Source of the DNA: Nematostella vectensis
Lineage: Eukaryota; Cnidaria; Anthozoa; Actiniaria; Edwardsiidae
Direction: 5' to 3'
NCBI RefSeq assembly: GCF_932526225.1
Contig: NC_064038.1
Span: forward strand, 9,733,070 to 9,797,069
Length of the DNA stretch: 64,000 bases
The notes beneath the pieces were generated by a model. That model was not told the origin of the DNA. It did no database searches and saw only the letters and a list, made by a program, of their open reading frames with translations. The translations under genes and the position numbers were made by a program. Shown here piece by piece: positions 15,447 through 26,509 of the stretch (within the stretch, counting starts at the first letter, position 1; the number at the start of each line of letters is the position of its first letter).

Positions 15447-15898
15447 TGTTAGGTTTCATTCTGGTTTGCCACTATGATAATGTGTGATTGCATATGATTG
15501 TGAGTTGTATAGGAGGAGGTAACATTACGGATTGCATATTAGGTTTTATGTAGAGTAGTGTTGTCTATTTTTATAGGCTTTTGTGTTCCAATTCAATTAG
15601 TTAGTTTCCTTTTATTGTACATTGCAGTCCTATTCAGAATATTTGTAAGAGACTTGTGAGATTGTCTCTCGTTTTGTATTAAAGCAACCCCAAATCCTTT
15701 CAGTCAGCCAGTAGACATGGATTGAAGGATCTACAGTGTTGTAAGTACCACAGTAATCTTTATATTTTAAGTTGTTTTTCTCAATATTTTATGTTTTTCT
15801 TTTTGTAGTTCATGTAATTTATGTATTTCTATGTTTTAGTGAATCGTAAAATAAACGCATGTAAAAACACAAGTCTTGGCTGATTCATCATTCAAACA
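15447..15898 (+). mobile_element. probable 5' LTR of a BEL/Pao element
   Basis: The segment starts TGTTAGG and ends AAACA just upstream of a degenerate BEL/Pao gag-pol. A fragment of its 3' part (tttctatgttttagtgaatc, then ttggctgattc) reappears at 21531-21565 beyond the pol remnant, as expected of a second LTR. The left boundary rests on the TG dinucleotide and is approximate. A complete second LTR is not present, so the identity of the two LTRs cannot be compared. Confidence 0.6.
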
Positions 15899-15901
15899 CT
15901 A

Positions 15902-16098
15902 CGATGTCGCCGAGGAACCGAGACGGACGTCGGAAGGAGCGTTTACCGACGGGAACCCGAGGCGGACGTTGGAAGTAGCGTTTACCGACGAGAATCCGAG
16001 GCGGGCGTCGGAGGCAGCGTTTATCGACGAGACTCCGTGGCAGACATCGTAGGCGGTATTTACCGGCGGGAATCCGAGGCAAACGTCGGAGGTAGCGG
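15902..16098 (+). repeat. 39-bp tandem repeat at the start of the gag region
   Basis: Five imperfect copies of a 39-bp unit carry the recurring core GTTTACCGACG followed by ATCCGAGGCGG-like sequence. The cores sit at 15941, 15980, 16019 and 16058. The array lies directly after the putative 5' LTR of the BEL/Pao element and before the coiled-coil part of gag, so it belongs to the element's leader or N-terminal gag. Confidence 0.8.
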
Positions 16099-16099
16099 C

Positions 16100-19000
16100 T
16101 ACGGCATTCAGGCGGAGGAGAGCTGGACTACTAGGGGAAGCGACAAAAAGACCGGCTGAACTAAGACTATTGCTGACAGCTACTGATGATAGGCTAGAGC
16201 TGAGTGATTGTTATAATCGTTATAAGGCAAAACGCCTGGAAAAATGCATCGTAAAACCTTTAAGAAGTTCGTGGACAGTCACGAGAGGTGTATTGTTTAA
16301 GAAAAGGATGACGTCAAAGCTAAGCAGATGGAGAAATCCTACAGAGAATGTTTAGAGACAAAACAAGTGTTGGAGACTCGAATGGCGGCGTTGGAGGCGC
16401 AAAGCTCGAGGGGTTCAAGGCTGGACTTAGAACTTCTTCAAAAGAGACAAGAGTTGGAGCGACAGCTAGAGGAAGAAGAGGCGGAAGAGGAAAAGCGGAT
16501 GATGCTGCAACGAGCCGAAGAGGAAAAGCGGATGATGCTGCGACGAGCCGAAGAGGAAAAGCGGATGAAGCTGCGATGAGCCGAAGAGGAAACGCGTTTT
16601 AGGATACGCCAAGCGGTAGCAAGGCAAAGATTACAGATGTTCAATGCGGAGGCAGAGCTACAGAGAGCGAAGTTGAAGTCTGAGCGAGGCTCTGTGTGTA
16701 CGTCATCAGGGAAGAAATCGGAATTCTGATCTTGGAACGAAAAAAGGAAAGCGGAAGTCGGATTTTGGAAGGAACAGAGGAAAACCGGACGTCGGATCTT
16801 GGAACGAAAAAAGGAAACCGGAAGTAAAGACGTGGCTACAAGATGTCAATCCCGGAACCAAGATTCCCGATAGTGGGCAACCTGTGGACCCTTGGATGGA
16901 GGTAGTGAGAGCAATTCGCCAAGGCCCTTCTCTTCCAAGACTGGAACATCTAAAATTCTCCCTAGACCCGCTAGAATTCGCCACGTTCAAGACCAACTTT
17001 AGAGAAAACATCGAGAATAAGTTTCAAGACGGACATAGGAAACAAATGGAATGAAATGTTCCAATTCTCAATATATAAGTTCAAGATTCCGCATACAAGG
17101 AGTTCCTCTGACCAAAAACTTAATTCAAAATTTTAAAGAAATTTTGAAGAAATGAAATTTAGATATAAACGAGCAAAGTTGGCTTAATTTCTGATCAGAG
17201 CCCAACTTCTCCCTAAAAACAAGGAGAATTCATAATTTGAAAATTTGAAAATTGCACTTCAAGCCTCATATCTCGAAGACGAATCCACAAGAAAAAAAAT
17301 ACTTTTTGATATGTTGGTTTACATAACATAAGGAACTCTATGCAAAAATTCAAGCTTACCAAACTTAACCAGACCTTATTTTAGGAAAACAGATACAAAC
17401 GCAGATGCGTACTTGAAGATCCTTACTGAGTAACAAATTCGCCGCGATGGTGCGTCGTTGCTGGACTTTGCACGCCGTCTGGAAGATATTGAGAGAGTAA
17501 TGCGGATGCTGGGAGATGTGTACTACAATAGGATCAACAACGAGGAAATAATTGTTCTGTTGATGAAAAAGCTTCTCGATGATAGTCTCAAGAGAAGGTG
17601 GGCGGAGCGTGCAGGCGATCTGATTCTGGCAAGAGGTTTTGTGACTTTCGAAGATTTTGTGAAGTTCGTGCGCGGTACTGCAGACAGGATGAACAATCGC
17701 TATGGCAAGGAACTGAAAAGCGACAAGGTTAGGTCAAGAAGCAAACCTGCAGCAAGCCAAGTAACTACACTAGCAACTGAGAATGAGAACACTACAGATG
17801 AGAGGGCCAAGCGTAGTTCTCCAAAGTGTCATCAATGCGACGGTCCGCATCCAACGTGGAGATGTTTCGCATTCAAGAAGCTGTCAGTTGAAAATAGATG
17901 GAAGGCGGTGATCAAGAACAAGCTATGCAGACGATGCTTGGATGACGGTCATTTCGCAAAAGATTGTCACAGAGGCTTCACCTGTAGACGGCGACTGTGG
18001 ATAAGAACATCATGATCTTCTACACCCAAGTGACGTTGCAGCCAAGAGTTCTCCAGTAGACAGATCGTCGATGAAAACAGTAAGTGCAGTACAGACGGGA
18101 CCCAGACGTATCTGCTTCAAAGTCGTTCCAGTAAAAGTTTCCAACCCAAGAAACGTAAGTATAAAGCTGGTGTGTGCGTTTTTTCAACAACGGATCAGAT
18201 GTCAGTTTATGTCTGAGCTCGCTGGTAGACGAACTGGAGATCGATCACGGACCAGCATCCAATCTCACCATCAGTACCGTGAGTGGCCGGACGGAGTCGT
18301 CGGTATGGAAAGTTTCACTTGATGGTGTCGACGAGTCAAGGAGTCGACGGTGGACCGAAGTTTAGTCTCGATGGACTGGTGACTACATCAGCTATACCTG
18401 CCAACAAGTCACACATCGCTTCCGCGGAAGAAGTAAGCCGTTGGTCGCACTTAGAAGTTGTCGTGCTCCCAAAGGTTTGAAGAGGATCTGGAGGTATCCA
18501 TTCTGATAGGCGCGGACCGAGCAGACATCATTGAAGCTGAAGCGGAAAAGAGAGCAGGGGAAGAGACGAACCCTACGCAGTAAGGACGATTCTTGGATGA
18601 ACAGACTATGGTCCTATGGGATCAAGTACTTCTATTGAAGCAGAGGCCACTGAGAACACAAGTACAGTCTTCTTGACTTGTCGAGAGTTCTACAGACGAC
18701 AGCTGACTTAATTGACCATGACCCTTCAATCGAGGACAGATTGGCGGACGAGATCATGGAAAATTCGGCGCGTCTAGTCAACGGAAACTACGAGATCAAG
18801 TTACCGTTTGTCACGACCCTCCAGGGTTCCCTGATAGTTATCCTACTGCTAAAAAGAGACTGGAGTACCTGAGACGCAGGTTTGAAAAGGACTCTCTTCT
18901 TAAAGATCAATACAGCGCAGTGCTAAAGAAGTATGAGCTCTTCTAGGCAAGTTCCAGACAAAAAGGAAACGAGAAGAGGAAGCATGGGAGGCTATGGTAT

Positions 19001-20639
19001 CTACCACAACATGCTGTGTGGCAAGAAAAAAAAAACCGGACCCGAGAGTTGTCTTCGACTGCGCAGCTAAGAGCGGAGGAACGTCGTTAAATGAAGAGCT
19101 AATGCAAGGTCCTGATAACACAAGGAAGCTCATCGGAGTACTTCTGCGCTTCCGTGTGCGATGTATAGCCGAAGGCGGCAGATATAAGAAGAATGTTTCA
19201 CCAAGTGCTGTTTACACCAGAGGACAGAGGAGCGCTCTGTTATCTATGGTGCCCGGATGGTGATCTATCGAAAGACCCAAAGACTCACCAAATGTTAGTA
19301 CACATTTTCGGTGCCAAGTCATCCCCGAGTGTTACAAGCTTCGCTCTTCGCATAACAGCTAGAGACAACGCAGACAAGTTCCCCTCTGAATTAGTTGAAG
19401 CAGTCCTAAGGGATTTCTACGTTGATGATCTACTAAAGTCATTCCAAAGTGCAAGTGAAGCCACTGCCACCAGCAGTCAACTCTGTGAACTCTTAAGTAA
19501 AGGAGGATTTGAGCTTACTAAGTGGTTATCGAACAACAGAGAAGTGATGCAGACGTTTCAACCGGAAGATCTGGCACCGAGTTTCAAGGACCTTAATTTG
19601 GACAGCGATGAACCTCGCAGTCAGAAAGTATACCCGGAAGCTAGAAGAGGTGTCTTGGCGTCAGTGGCTGATGTGTATGACCCATGGGGGCTTGCAAGCC
19701 CTTTCATTCTACCTGGAAGGCAGATCAACCAGCTCTGCGGGCTGAAGTATGGATGGGACGAGAATCTCTCACCGGATCTTTTACTCAGACGGAGGACGTG
19801 GAAAGAAGGTGTACACAGTCATCAGTCTTCACTTCACATACCAAGATGCTTTCCCCCAGGTTTCGGGAGAATGGTACGCACTGACATACACCACTTTGCA
19901 GATGCATCGCAAGATAATGGTTATGGAGCAGTGACGTATCTTCGCCTTGAGAATAAAGAAGGTCGGATTCATTGCTCGTTCGTATTTGGAAAATCAAGAG
20001 TAAAGCCTCTCAGAAGTTCAATGACGGTTCCAAAGCTAGACTTAACAGCAGCAACCCTCATGACCCAGATGAACGAGCTAAAACTGAAAGAGCTAGAAGG
20101 AAGAGTCAAGGTTGATAAAGTGTTCTATTGTTTGATTGTCCTGCGATATGATTGTGAATACAAGAAGAAGATTTACAACATTCGTCGCCAACTTTGTAGC
20201 ACTTATCAGACAGAGGTCCGAACCAAGTGAATGGCGCTACGTCAAGGCTGAACACAACCCAGCAGACTACGCTTTAAGAGGCTTGAGTGCTTTAGATGAA
20301 GACAAGCTAACCATATGGAGAAGAAGACAAGACTTTCTATGGAAACATTGCTCTGAATGGCCACAGCAACCAACGGGAATCTTACCTGAGCTATCCGAGG
20401 AGGAAGAGGAGGGGGAGGGTGTTAAGAAGGAGAAGACGTCGATGCTGTGTGCTGTCTCGTCTGAAGTGGAATCGATGTTTAAGCGCTATTTATCATGGAA
20501 GAAGCTTGTACGCTGCATCGCTTGGCTAAGACAAAGTGTCGTAAACTCTAAATATATATTCAATAAAATTCCGCATAGAAGAAACGTATTCGGGATCCAG
20601 GTTTTTATTTATCTGGTACTCAGCGTAAAATCAAGCTAA
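16100..20639 (+). pseudogene. degenerate BEL/Pao retrotransposon gag-pol
   Basis: Pieces of one gag-pol occur in order but in shifting frames. A Glu/Arg-rich coiled coil (16328-16579) comes first, followed by gag segments around 16822-17030 and 17458-18015. The latter ends in zinc-knuckle-like cysteine clusters (CHQC, then CRRCLDDGHFAKDC). A linker with DPSIEDRLADEIM starts near 18720. Reverse transcriptase pieces begin with [12 protein letters not shown] at about 19040 and continue with YVDDLL near 19420. An RNase H segment with HFADASQDNGYGA follows near 19890, then HNPADYALRGLSA (normally NPAD-SRG) near 20255. About 400 bp at 17040-17440 interrupt gag. The integrase core is missing after 20560. 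Stops and frameshifts rule out function. Known of the family: BEL/Pao elements encode Gag, protease, RT, RNase H and integrase. Confidence 0.9.
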
Positions 20640-20684
20640 GTGAAGTGCTCTTATTTTGTTATTTTGTTTACTGGGAGGGACACA

Positions 20685-20995
20685 CTAGTCTGCTTAGCAG
20701 CTGCTCTCAGTGTCACAAGTCGTGCTTAACAAGGCATGCGTGACAAGGCATGCGTGACAAGTCGTACGTGACAAGGCATGCGTGACAAGGCATGCGTGAC
20801 AAGGCATGTGTAACAAGGCATGCGTGAAAAGGCATGCGTGACAAGTCGTGCGTGACAAGGCATGCGTGACAAGGCATGCGTGACAAGTCGTACGTGACAA
20901 GGCATGCGTGACAAGGCATGCGTGACAAGGCATGTGTAACAAGGCATGCGTGAAAAGGCATGCGTGATACTAGGAGCAGCTGATAAGCAGACTAG
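20685..20995. mobile_element. 311-bp inverted-repeat element filled by a 14-bp minisatellite
   Basis: The ends are inverted repeats of about 22 bp (CTAGTCTGCTTAGCAGCTGC at the left, its near-perfect reverse complement at the right, ending GCAGACTAG). Everything between is an array of a 14-bp unit, CAAGGCATGCGTGA, with the variant CAAGTCGTACGTGA. A 126-bp (9-unit) higher-order period is visible, because the TCGTACGTGA variant at 20762 recurs at 20888. It sits just downstream of the BEL/Pao pol remnant. The structure fits a non-autonomous DNA element with an internal minisatellite; no transposase is present and no clear target duplication is visible. Confidence 0.75.
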
Positions 20996-21785
20996 AGACA
21001 GAAAAATCTGTGCTAGAATACCATAAAAGATCTAATAAACGCCCGGGGCGTTTTGACATTAAGCAGGTCAGTAGAAGCCAAACTCAGATTGATTAAATTT
21101 GATTTATATTCGATTTATTTGATTTATATGTCGTTTGTTTTGAAGCTGAAAGGGAGGGGGGCGTTTGTTAGAGAGGGGCGTCTAATACAAACTTAGGCTA
21201 AGTGTGTGTGGGGGGGACATTCCTTAGATACTTCAAAAGGCGTTCTTTAAATAGGTGGCGTTTATTCAAATCAAAGTTGATTAAGAACAATAATAATTAA
21301 AGCAATAACCTATTAGTTCCTTATGTAAAATGTATAAGAGTTTTTAAAAGTTAGAACAATACTTATATCTCAGGCTGAATGTGTTTCCATGTATGTAGGT
21401 ACTATACCGGAGGCCTTCTCGATGACGTCATGAATAGCAAGTGGCCGGATGGGACCCTGAAGTATTATGGGTAAGAGCGACAGGGGTGGGGGGAATGGGT
21501 CATCATATTATGAAATAATAACAATTAATTTTTCTATGTTTTAGTGAATCGTATTGGCTGATTCGCCGCACTTTGAAAGCTTGAGAATACAGAAATGTAG
21601 AAATAAAACCACCAGACAGCCTCTATCTGCTTTTGCGGTTTGTGATGTGCCTTGTGGTCGACAACAACGCAGACTTATATTATTTAAACGATATTTCGGC
21701 CTGCTTTCTTGCGGTTTGTAACGTGAAGGATGCATGGTCTGTCGAAATATTGTTTTAACCATATAATAGAGGTATGGGTAAGGGG
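20996..21785. other. BEL/Pao 3' remnant and intergenic sequence
   Basis: An LTR-related fragment lies at 21531-21565. Relative to the 5' LTR it has lost about 30 bp between GAATCGTA and TTGGCTGATTC. A short foldback with arms TAAACGATATTTCGG and its complement lies at about 21683-21759. Nothing else is recognised. Confidence 0.5.
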
Positions 21786-22463
21786 TAAGTGAAGAGGAGG
21801 GTGAGGGTAGAGGTAAAGGAGAGGGTGATGGTAGAGGCTAGGGTAAAGGAGAAGATGAGGGTAGAGGTAAAGAAGAGGGTGATGGTAAGGGCTAGGGTAA
21901 AGGAGAGGGTGATGGTAGAGATAAGGGTAAAGGAGATGGTGAGGGTAGAGGTAAATGAGAGGGTGATGGAAGAGGCTAGGGTAAAGGAGAGGGTGAGGGT
22001 AGAGGTAAGGGTGAAGGGGAGGGTGATGGTAGAGGCTAGGGTTAAAAAGAGGGTGAGGGTAGAGATAAGAATAAAGGAGAGGGTGAGGGTAGAGGCAAGG
22101 GTAAAAGAGAGGGTAACGATAGAAGAGTTAAGGGTTAAGGAGAGGGTGAGGGTCGAGGTAAGGGTAAAGGAAAGGGTGAGAGTAGAGATAAGGGTAAAGG
22201 AGAGGGTGATGGTATTTGTAGGAGTGAAGGAGAGGGTGATGGTATTGGTAAGGGTGAAGGAGAGGGTGATGGTATTGGTAAGGGTGAAGGAGAGGGTGAG
22301 GGTAGAGGTAAGGGTTACGGAGAGGGAGAGGGTAGAGGTAAGGGTAAAGGAGAGGGTGATGGTAGAGGTAAGGGTAAAGGATAGGGTGATGGTAGAGGTA
22401 AGAGTTAAGGAGAGGGTGATGATAGAGGTAAGGGTTAAGGAGAGGGTGAGGGTAGAGGTAAGA
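21786..22463. repeat. 30-bp G/A-rich minisatellite
   Basis: About 22 imperfect copies of a unit of the form GGTAGAGGTAAGGGTAAAGG plus AGAGGGTGAT. The period is 30 bp, a multiple of three, so long open frames run through it on both strands: a 245-aa Val/Arg/Lys/Glu frame on plus and a Tyr/Pro/Leu-rich frame on minus. These frames are by-products of the repeat and are not called as genes. Strong purine/pyrimidine strand asymmetry is evident. Confidence 0.95.
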
Positions 22464-23373
22464 ACTATCAGCTCTGATAACGACCACGATTTTAGCCCGT
22501 TTGCAGGCGCTTACCCGGAGTTTTAAACTATTCTCACCGCATAAATTATTGGAATATCACCGATCGCTCTGAGTTTAACCAATCATAGAATCCCAGGGGA
22601 CTCTCCGCATGCATTTGGGTCATGCTCGTCTTTCAGTCTTCGCTCGTCGGAAGACAAACGTACTTTCACCCTCCCTCCCTTGGTGGCGGTTGAAACACGC
22701 CCACCTTATCCTTTACGCATACCTATTGCCAAGACAGGAGAGGACACTTTCCATAACTTAGATTGCTCCGACATGACAATGGGGTGTGGTGAAAATATGT
22801 TACTGTGTTTACCCAGTACTTTTATCCATGCTTACATGGAGTTTTGCACTTTGTACCCAGTCTCAGTTAGTCAGCTCGAACGCGGCCTGAACAATACAAC
22901 GACTTAGCGCACAGCAAAAAATACCGGGTAAAAGCTTTCTGCTCTATAAACTCTGTAATTCTGAGCTTTTGCAAGCGACTATCTCAAAGATAAGACCGGC
23001 AATATCATTTTGCATGGAACTTTATTAACATAAACAACAGACATGCACTTCACTAAAAAGGTTCATTGACAAATAATAAATGAATGCACCTCTTGGGGGC
23101 GACTAACTTCTTTTGTTTGCGTCACTGGTCTCAACCAAGGGTACATTCTCATAGCTCCTGTAGTGACCACAATTTACAATTCCTGTGGTGGTCGCCCGCG
23201 AGATCCTGGACTTCAGCCGGTCGCCCGCGAGGGCCTGGGCTTCAGCCAAACAAGCCTTAGGCCACACCTTGCACTTTATTCAACTTTGAAGGAAAAATAT
23301 GCAATGTCATTTTGAAATAACTATCAAAAAGCAAAGTTGAAGTAAAGACCTGCTCTTGCGCAGTAAAGTGCTA
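22464..23373. other. intergenic, nothing recognised except a short duplication
   Basis: No gene is recognised. A 29-bp direct duplication with core GGTCGCCCGCGAG occurs at 23190-23247. A 75-aa plus-strand frame at 22680-22907 has no recognisable features. Confidence 0.5.
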
Positions 23374-23707
23374 TACACTTTTTTTATATAAGAACGTCTA
23401 ATTTTTAGTTGAGGCTGGGTCATTAAGGCTGCCCGAACGCTGTTATACGGCAAACTGCCTCCGTCATCGGTATTTAACACTTACTTAACGATGTTCTTAA
23501 ATTTTAGTTCTTATAAAATATAGTACCCAATGAATTATTTGTAGAAGAATTACACAAATTATCAATAGCAATATAATATAAATGTTGTTATTAATGAACG
23601 CTATATACACATAACACTAAAAAAGCAAATTGTTGCTGCTACTTGAGCCTCGGCATGTTCTTAAAATTTGGTGAATCTCAGCCTGGACGTTCTTATAAAA
23701 AAGGTGA
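23374..23707 (+). mobile_element. MITE-like inverted-repeat element, copy 1
   Basis: The left end reads TACACTTTTTTTATATAAG then AACGTCTAATTTTTAGTTGAG. The right end reads GACGTTCTTATAAAAAAGGTGA, which is complementary to the left terminus. The element has no coding capacity. Related copies lie at 23791-26986 (reverse orientation, interrupted) and 28854-29462. Confidence 0.75.
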
Positions 23708-24466
23708 TTATAAAAAAAATGTAAGACTAGATTAGAGCCTAACAAGTCATTACAAGGCATAGATGCCTGGACTCGGGTTTATTACATATATACTCTTTTT
23801 TTTTATAAGAACCTTTTTATAAGAACGTCCAGCCTCAACATGCTAAGAACATGCCAAGGCTCAGATAGTAGATCTTTTTTAGTCCTAATGCGTTCTAAAA
23901 TGTAGAATCAACTTGTGCTAATAGTTGCAACCTTATTATTGCTATTGATCGTTAGTATAATTCTCTTCCTAATAATTAATTGGCTATTATATTCTTAAAT
24001 ACAAGGAAAATTTATAACTAGATAAATTGTAGTTAATGATAAGCGACCTGGTCACTCATAACAAAGCAGCTAGAGCGGGACTATTACTTGCCTTTAACCC
24101 AACCATAGGACTTCTAAGTGAAGCGTAATTAGTGTGGCTTCAATGGTAAACAACTTGGGGTATTAAGTAATCAAATGATTAAAAGTCCTTTTGTTATTCA
24201 CGTCAAGCCCATCTTATGTCCCCTAGTGGCTCGTTGTTTGCCCTGGCCAATCACATGCCAGTATTCCTACCGCCAAGCAATCTAATGTTTGCCTCGTCCA
24301 CGTTGTCTATCATTCATTCCTAGTTTGTTCCTGCAAATTCGTAGGATGGGTAAGGTCATGGGATCGACTCCTCCCGACTGAATTTTCGGATCCGAATTTT
24401 CCAACAACATTTTACACATACATAACTATCCTAACTCATAAGTTTCCTGGGCGCTCGCAGGAGCTC

Positions 24467-25060
24467 ATGAAGTATTTAAGCCTTATCCGCTACGCTGTCC
24501 GGGCTCATAAGGGGTTTGGTTGGGCTATTTATGATAAAAAATTTAGGCGGCAAGCAGCTTCTAACATAGGGTTAGTGTGGTCGGAAATAGATCAACACCT
24601 CTGGCTCACTATTTTCACCGTTTCTCCTGAGGTGATGAGAGAGGAGTATTCTCTTTTTTTCAAGGGACCCTCTAGTGTGTCTGCAGGGGTAGCAAATGCA
24701 GGCACCTGTAACATCTACAATGGAAGGGGATCGTTCACTTGTGAGCTCTGCCAATACAAGTATGCATGCAATAGATCTCACCCGGGATATCCTGCCCCCT
24801 TAGGGAACAAGGCAAGGGGAGGGACCGGGATGGGGAACGGAACAGGGAGAAGCAGGGATCATCTCGTAAGCATAAGTAAGCAACACACCCCCTCCCTTCC
24901 AACACCTATCAACGTTACTAGGTTAGAGGAAGCTTTATCTAAGCACCCAGACCAGTCGTTTGTTTCCACTTTATGCCAAAGCCTCCGTTACGGGGTGGAT
25001 GTTAGTTTTAAGGGTACCCGCGCAGCTAAGCCAGCAAAAAACTGCCTTTGAGCAACCCGA
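24467..25060 (+). pseudogene. DIRS Gag-like protein and start of RT region
   Basis: A 194-aa open frame starts MKYLSLIRYAVRAHKGFGWA and includes WSEIDQHLWLTIF. A cysteine/histidine cluster, CELCQYKYACNRSH, resembles a Gag-type zinc finger. It ends in the pre-RT segment HPDQSFVSTLCQSLRYGV. The same arrangement is familiar from DIRS-type proteins of cnidarians, sponges and fishes. After a frameshift the sequence continues AFEQPDVVSANLEDP, the usual lead-in to the RT, and then the RT itself is missing. It is truncated and cannot make a full Gag-Pol. Confidence 0.7.
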
Positions 25061-25162
25061 TGTTGTATCAGCTAACCTAGAAGATCCTAACATAGAGATC
25101 TACACATGTGGCAAACCTTTTTTTCAGATTGGAACGGGGCTAGCTTTTTCTTACTCCTTACT

Positions 25163-25610
25163 TGGGTTGACTCAGACTCCCTCTATCTTCACACAGATGC
25201 ATCTGGGACTATTGGGTTTAGGGGCATATTTAGGCCCCATTGATATCAAGGTCGTTTGCATAACCATCAAAAACTTTCTTATCCCGGCATCAGCATTGCA
25301 TGGCAGGAATTATTTGCAGACAGTTTGCCCGTGAGCGAGGAAACCCTGGTACATTATGTCACCTAGGTGGCCAGGTCTATCAAATACTCTTCCATGAAAA
25401 ACCAGCTAGCTGCCATGCCAACAAAGCATTGAGATCAACTTTAAACAGTTTCTTCTCCTGCAATTAGTCTTGCGAGGCATCAAGCGTGAGCAAAGCTGTT
25501 CACAGAGAAAACGCCTCCCTTTCACAATAAGGCATCTACGTCTATTGTCTCTTATCAATATCCCACACCCCTAACACAGACTCTATTATGGTTTTGGCAG
25601 CTATGACACT
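25163..25610 (+). pseudogene. DIRS RNase H fragment and recombinase N-terminus
   Basis: From 25163 the plus strand reads LYLHTDASGTIGFRGIFR, the TDASG block of DIRS RNase H, then a stop. Near 25290 ISIAWQELFA, the next RNase H block, is joined almost directly to LPVSEETLVHYVT, a stop, and VARSIKYSSMKNQLAA. The latter is the helical N-terminal domain of the tyrosine recombinase. The C-terminal half of RNase H has therefore been deleted. A frame with LRGIKREQS follows near 25470, again with stops and frameshifts. Confidence 0.65.
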
Positions 25611-25683
25611 AGCCTTCTTTGATTTTTTCGTTTGGGTGAGCTCACTTGCAACAGCAATTTTCAACCAGCTATACATCTCTCTC

Positions 25684-26078
25684 CCTCAGACATCACTTTT
25701 CTACCACTCTCTAGCTCACCTGACTGTATGCCTGTTAGAATGAAGGTGTTCCTCAGACATCACTTTTCTACCACTCTAGCTCACCTGACTATATGCCTGT
25801 TAGAATGAAGGTGTTCCTCAGACATCACTTTTCTACCACTCTCTAGCTCACCTGACTATATGCCTGTTGGAATGAAGGTGTTCCTCAGACATCACTTTTC
25901 TACCACTCTCTAGCTCACCTGACTATATGCCTGTTAGAATGAAGGTGTTCCTCAGACATCACTTTTCTACCACTCTAGCTCACCTGACTATATGCCTGTT
26001 AGAATGAAGGTGTTCCTCAGACATCACTTTTCTACCACTCTAGCTCACCTGACTATATGCCTGTTAGAATGAAGGTGT
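25684..26078 (+). repeat. 65/67-bp tandem array inside the recombinase gene
   Basis: Six near-identical copies at 25684, 25751, 25816, 25883, 25950 and 26015 each begin CCTCAGACATCACTTTTCTA. They differ mainly by presence or absence of one CT in CTCTCTAGC (67 or 65 bp). One unit encodes the recombinase segment SDITFLPLSSSPDYMPVRMK, so a single coding segment was amplified after the element lost function. Neither 65 nor 67 is a multiple of three, so the array breaks the frame. Confidence 0.95.
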
Positions 26079-26509
26079 CTAAAACTGATCCCTTTCGCAC
26101 GGGTCAGACTATGATCATAGGAAAGACATGTCAACCACTGTGACCAGTAAAGGCAATGCAATCAGATTTAACAATGGGTCCACAATATGCCCCCCTTTTT
26201 ACATACCGATCGGGAAAGTTATTAACCAAGCAAGTTATCACATGAGAGACCAGACATCAACTCTCTATGTCAGGCTTTAACTCCTCTGACTTTGCAGGCC
26301 ATAGCTATAGAATAGTTGCTGCCTCCACAGCCGGCTCAGTAGGCCTTCCCCCCTGGCTAATAAAAACACTAGGACGCTGGTCTTCGGGTTGCTTTGAACG
26401 CTATATCAGATACCCTCATTCTCTACTTTTCGGGGTTTCAAACAAATTAATGGGATTTCCTCGTGGGGAGGCGTCTATGGGAAAAACACTTCGTGTATTT
26501 GTGGGGTGA
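26079..26509 (+). pseudogene. tyrosine recombinase C-terminal domain (DIRS)
   Basis: Sequence after the tandem array reads SKTDPFRTGQTMII, then, after gaps, a frame with GHSYRI (the H-x-x-R of tyrosine recombinases), LIKTLGRWSS (the H/W position) and FERYIRYP, which carries the candidate nucleophilic Tyr. The catalytic C-terminal residues are thus individually intact. The upstream part is frameshifted and interrupted, so the protein is not functional. Confidence 0.75.

Noticed and set aside
15888-16082. 64-aa Arg/Pro-rich minus-strand frame
   Set aside because: Shadow of the 39-bp repeat at the start of the BEL/Pao gag region.
17458-20639. Intact retrovirus-like element
   Set aside because: Multiple stops and frameshifts, no integrase core and no full second LTR; it is a dead BEL/Pao copy.
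20694-20961. Several Cys/His-rich 70-80-aa minus-strand frames (CHACLVTHALS-like)
   Set aside because: All three frames are open because the 14-bp minisatellite lacks stops; no real protein signal.
21789-22526. 245-aa Val/Arg/Lys/Glu-rich open frame
   Set aside because: It is a by-product of a 30-bp repeat; the opposite strand is open as well and there is no gene context.
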